Positions 60,819 to 64,000 of a DNA stretch of 64,000 nt are shown here, piece by piece. The position numbers were made by a program, and so were the translations under genes. Below the pieces are notes generated by a model. That model was not told the DNA's origin and searched no databases. It saw nothing but the letters and a program-made list of their open reading frames with translations. Each line of letters opens with the position of its first letter. The first letter of the stretch is position 1. Origin of the DNA: Adiantum capillus-veneris (taxonomy: Eukaryota; Streptophyta; Polypodiopsida; Polypodiales; Pteridaceae); the NCBI GenBank assembly GCA_014529385.2, contig CM043952.1, forward strand, positions 53,398,119-53,462,118, given 5' to 3'.

Positions 60819-63010
60819 ATGGCTAGATCATAGGACACTACTCTTTACAATATCAAGAAGCTGGATGAAACCAATTTCCCATTGTGGAAGCAGCAGATTT
60901 GGCACGTGTTGGTACAAAAGAAGTAGATAAAACCTATAAAGCTCAAGGGGATAAAACCAGAAGATATGGACGAAGATGAATGGAGCGAAATGGATGAATT
61001 GGCACTTTCTACCATTATGCTGACTTTGGCAGAAAGCGTTTACTTCAATGTAGCAGACGAGATGTCGGCTTATCAAGCATGGTTAAAGCTGAGTGATCTT
61101 TATGAGAAGCAGAGTGCAGCTTCACAGGTATACTGGCTTAAGAAGCTTGTTGACTTGAAGATGAAAGAAGGGACACCTATGTCCAATCATCTGAATGAAT
61201 TCAACACAATCTATAGTCAGTTGTCAGCTCAAGGTGTCAAGTTTGATGAACCTGTTAGAGCTATGTTCCTGTTGATCACATTGCTGGAAAGTTGGGACAC
61301 TTTTCGCACAGCTTTGAGTAATTCTGCACCTCCAGATGGTTTGAACATAGCAGGTGTAGAAGGAAGTCTGCTTACTGAAGAAACCAATAGAAAGACAATG
61401 GACAAAGGCAAAGGAACAACCTTAGTTGTCAGGGGAAGGACCAAAGAAAAGTACAAAGGTGGAAAGAGGAATCAGTCTCGTAGCAAGTCTCGCAGTGCTA
61501 AAGGCAAGAGTGACATAGAATGCTACCATTGTGGCAAGAAGGGTCACATGAAAAGAGACTGCAGAGAATGGAAAGCAGAAAAAGGCAAAGAGAAAGCTGA
61601 AGACCATGGTGAGAAGAACAAGTTCTCAGTGAAGATTCAAGAAATAAATGTGAAAAACACTGTTGTAGAGGATGACAGTCTAGTGTTAGGAGACATCTAC
61701 TTCTTGAAGAATACAATGGACTCAGCTCTTCTTACAGCATCTGATGGAAATGCACTGAGTGACTGGATTATAGACTCAGGGGCATCACTTCATGTGTCTC
61801 CAAACAAGGAGTGGTTTACTTCTTTTGTGACCACTAAAGATCATGTTCGGCTAGGCAATGGGCAGACATGTGAGATCTTAGGTGTTGGAGATGTTCAATT
61901 GAAGTTTCAGAATGGCTCTTCTTTCACGCTGAAGAATGTGAGACATGTTCTTGCAATTACAAAGAGCTTGATCAGCACAGGTTTATTTGATGATGCTGGC
62001 TACGTCACCACTTTTGGACAGAACATGTGGAAGATATCCAAGGGTTCTATGACAGTAGCACATGGAGTAAATTCTGGAGGACTTTACATGATTTATGTAT
62101 CAAATGTCTCTAAAAATGTAATCAATGTAACCGAGCAGCCGAACGTGTCTTTGTGGCATAGCCGGTTAGGACATATGTCCAAGAAGGGAATGGAAATATT
62201 GTCTCGTTCTGGTTATTTGCCTGGATTTTCATTTAATGATTTTGAATTCTGTGAACATTGTCTGTATGGTAAGCAAACACAACAGCCACATAAGCATAGA
62301 AGCAGTAGAAGAGATACACAGTTGGCACTTGTTCATAGTGATTTGTGTGGACCTATGCCTAACCTATCTCTAGGGGGAGCTTCTTACTTTATGACATTTA
62401 TAGATGATTACTCGAGGAAAGTATGGGTTTACTTTCTCAAGCACAAGGTTGAAGCGTTTAGTGTTTTCAAAACGTTTGTGACACTTGTGGAGAATCAGAG
62501 TGGCAAGAAGCTTAAATGCTTACGCACTGACAATGGTGGAGAGTATGTTTCAAAGGCCTTTCAGGACTTTTGTGAGTCAAAAGGTATAAAACGTGAACTT
62601 ACTGCTCCTTACAATACTCCTCAAAATGGTGTTGCTGAGAGGATGAATAGGACCATACAAGAGAAGGTCAGAAGTATGTTGTCTAATGCACAACTGCCAA
62701 ATGGGTTTTGGGCTGAAGCTGTATCAACAACTGTTCATCTTGTAAATAGATCTCTTAGCAAGGTTTTGCAGAAGGATTCAGTGCCAGAGATGGTATGGTC
62801 AGACAAAATGCCCTCATACAAGCATCTCAAAGTCTTTGGCTGTGAGGCATATACTCACGTTCCAAAGGAATTTAGGAACAAACTTGAGCCAAAGAGTAGA
62901 AAGTGTATCTTTCTATGCTATGGTAATTCTGGTGAGATGGGGTACAGACTTTGGGATCCCTAATCCAGAAAGGTTGTCCGCAGCAATGATGTTCACTTTA
63001 ATGAATCCAA
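60819..63010 (+). pseudogene. Copia gag-PR-integrase (copy 3), RT missing
   Basis: The ATG at 60,819 opens a frame with TAG at 60,831 and 60,924, then stays open to TAA 62,961. Gag has the typical LDETNFPLWKQQI start and a LSDLYEKQSAASQVYWLKKL core; zinc knuckle CYHCGKKGHMKRDC (~61,521); protease WIIDSGASLH (~61,765); integrase HHCC (LWHSRLGHMSKKG; CEHCLYGKQ), core DLCGPM, DDYSRK, TDNGGEY and PQNGVAER. The frame ends in the integrase C-terminal region, where TAA replaces the Glu seen in the nearby inverted copy (DPESRK). RT and RNase H are absent because the sequence turns into a foldback at about 62,990. It belongs to a different lineage from copy 2. Confidence 0.88.
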
Positions 63011-63192
63011 ATATCATTGCTGCGGACAACCTTTCTGGATTCAGGATCCCAAAGTCTGTACCCCATCTCACCAGAATTACCATAGCCTAGAAAGATGCAC
63101 TTTCTACTCTTTGGCTCAAGTTTGTTCCTAAATTCCTTTGGAACGTGAGTATATGCCTCACAGCCAAAGACTTTGAGATGCTTGTATGAGGG
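62811..63192. repeat. 180-bp foldback within the copia integrase
   Basis: Arm 1, 62,811-62,990, is repeated in reverse complement at 63,013-63,192 with about four mismatches and a 22-bp loop. Both arms code the integrase segment KHLKVFGCEAYTHVPKEF on opposite strands. Arm 2 keeps the Glu and Gly codons that arm 1 has lost. Confidence 0.93.
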
Positions 63193-63466
63193 CAGCTTCA
63201 CAGGTATACTGGCTTAAGAAGCTTGTTGACTTGAAGATGAAAGAAGGGACACCTATGTCCAATCATCTGAATGAATTCAACACAATCTATAGTCAGTTGT
63301 CAGCTCAAGGTGTCAAGTTTGATAAACCTGTTAGAGCTATGTTCCTGTTGATCACATTGCCGGAAAGTTGGGACACTTTTCGCACAGCTTTGAGTAATTC
63401 GGCACCTCCAGATAGTTTGAACATAGCAGGTGTCGAAAGAAGTCTGCTTACTGAAGAAACTGATAG
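63192..63466 (+). repeat. Displaced duplicate of copia gag
   Basis: It matches 61,116-61,391 almost base for base (from GCAGCTTCACAGGTATACTG to TTACTGAAGAAAC) in the same orientation. It begins exactly where foldback arm 2 ends. It is a fragment of the gag core without start or zinc knuckle. Confidence 0.93.
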
Positions 63467-64000
63467 CGGGAAAAAGAGCAGTGCAATCGGTGGCCTCTGT
63501 ACTCATGCACACTCCACAAACCACGCCTCATGCAAACAAGCAAAGAACAAAACAAAGGGGGCACCACCCTAAATTAAGAGGTTTAGGGACCTCACACATA
63601 GTGCACATAGGCAAGTGAGACTTCTGGCATTATGATGGCATCAAAACATATGGCAAAACACATAGAAACGAAGCTTAGGGACCTTATGTAGCACATATAT
63701 ACACAAGACATCAGCTTAAAAATACAACGGCATCTGATCATACATAACAAGGATATAGAGAAGCAAGCCAAGGATGGCATAATCCCTTGTCAAAAACAAT
63801 CAACCCAGCAAGTAGGTATGATCCTACTAGCAACACATCAATACCTTAGAGAATGATGGCGAGGATGGTGGCCATGGAGCATGAGAGAAGACTCCTTATT
63901 TAGGTTTTAGGGCTAGTAATGTAGCATACTAGAGGGAGAGAGAGTAGAGCTCCATCCATAGCTCCTCGTTGTGAGCAATGTCGTCATAGCTTCATTGCTT
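63467..64000. other. Anonymous sequence to the window edge
   Basis: No coding similarity, LTR or RNA gene recognised. Confidence 0.5.

Noticed and set aside
62998-63201. Minus-strand integrase ORF as a separate copia insertion
   Set aside because: It is the inverted arm of the foldback, with ends that match arm 1 exactly, and it has no LTR or other domain.

Overview
The window is about 64 kb of repeat-dense plant nuclear DNA. It contains no convincing intact host gene. It is a stack of transposable elements from five classes: a plant-type CACTA (En/Spm) DNA transposon with TNPD and TNPA genes, a Helitron fragment, three Ty1/copia elements, Ty3/gypsy remains, and three copies of a Penelope-like element (PLE). 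Long microsatellites and G/C homopolymers are scattered throughout. The CACTA genes (Transposase_21, DUF4218, DUF4216 and Transposase_24-type segments) and the tRNA-Met and tRNA-Asp type primer sites point to a land plant. Endonuclease-less PLEs and the large repeat load suggest a seed-free plant with a big genome, such as a fern or lycophyte. That last step is inference.

Layout. 1-4.6 kb: a decayed gypsy integrase tail (minus) and a 5' copia LTR with a broken gag. 4.67-22.45 kb: one 17.8-kb unit whose outermost ends are CACTA terminal repeats, flanked on both sides by TGA. It contains a full CACTA core (TNPA 5.3-6.5 kb, TNPD 6.9-10.6 kb, both minus), an inner CACTA end at 11,474, a Helitron Rep-helicase fragment (11.5-14.8 kb), anonymous sequence with a 147-bp GA tract and a 96-bp CT tract, an unidentified 300-codon ORF at 20.3-21.2 kb, and a second copy of the CACTA terminal region. 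22.5-26.4 kb: anonymous sequence with minisatellites. 26.4-37 kb: three PLE copies (two minus, one plus) without a GIY-YIG domain, with C-tracts and hammerhead-ribozyme-like motifs in their 3' regions. 37-51 kb: a Ty3/gypsy element with a tRNA-Asp type primer site, a leader carrying a recurring palindrome, gag-PR-RT-RH, a 2-kb interruption, and a second integrase segment followed in the same frame by a second retropepsin domain. 53.9-59.1 kb: a structurally complete copia element (277-bp LTRs, CATAT target duplication) with a broken gag-pol. 59.5-63.5 kb: the 5' half of another copia, ending in a 180-bp foldback and a duplicated gag segment.

How the parts relate. The two CACTA genes together would supply the transposase and the end-binding protein for the 17.8-kb unit; TNPD carries one stop and one frameshift. 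Several broken frames have stops (TGA for CGA, TAG for CAG) that fit C-to-T change at methylated plant cytosines, although frameshifts and other changes also occur. The points most worth following up are the composite CACTA unit, the PLE hammerheads, the integrase-retropepsin arrangement, the palindrome series and the copia foldback.
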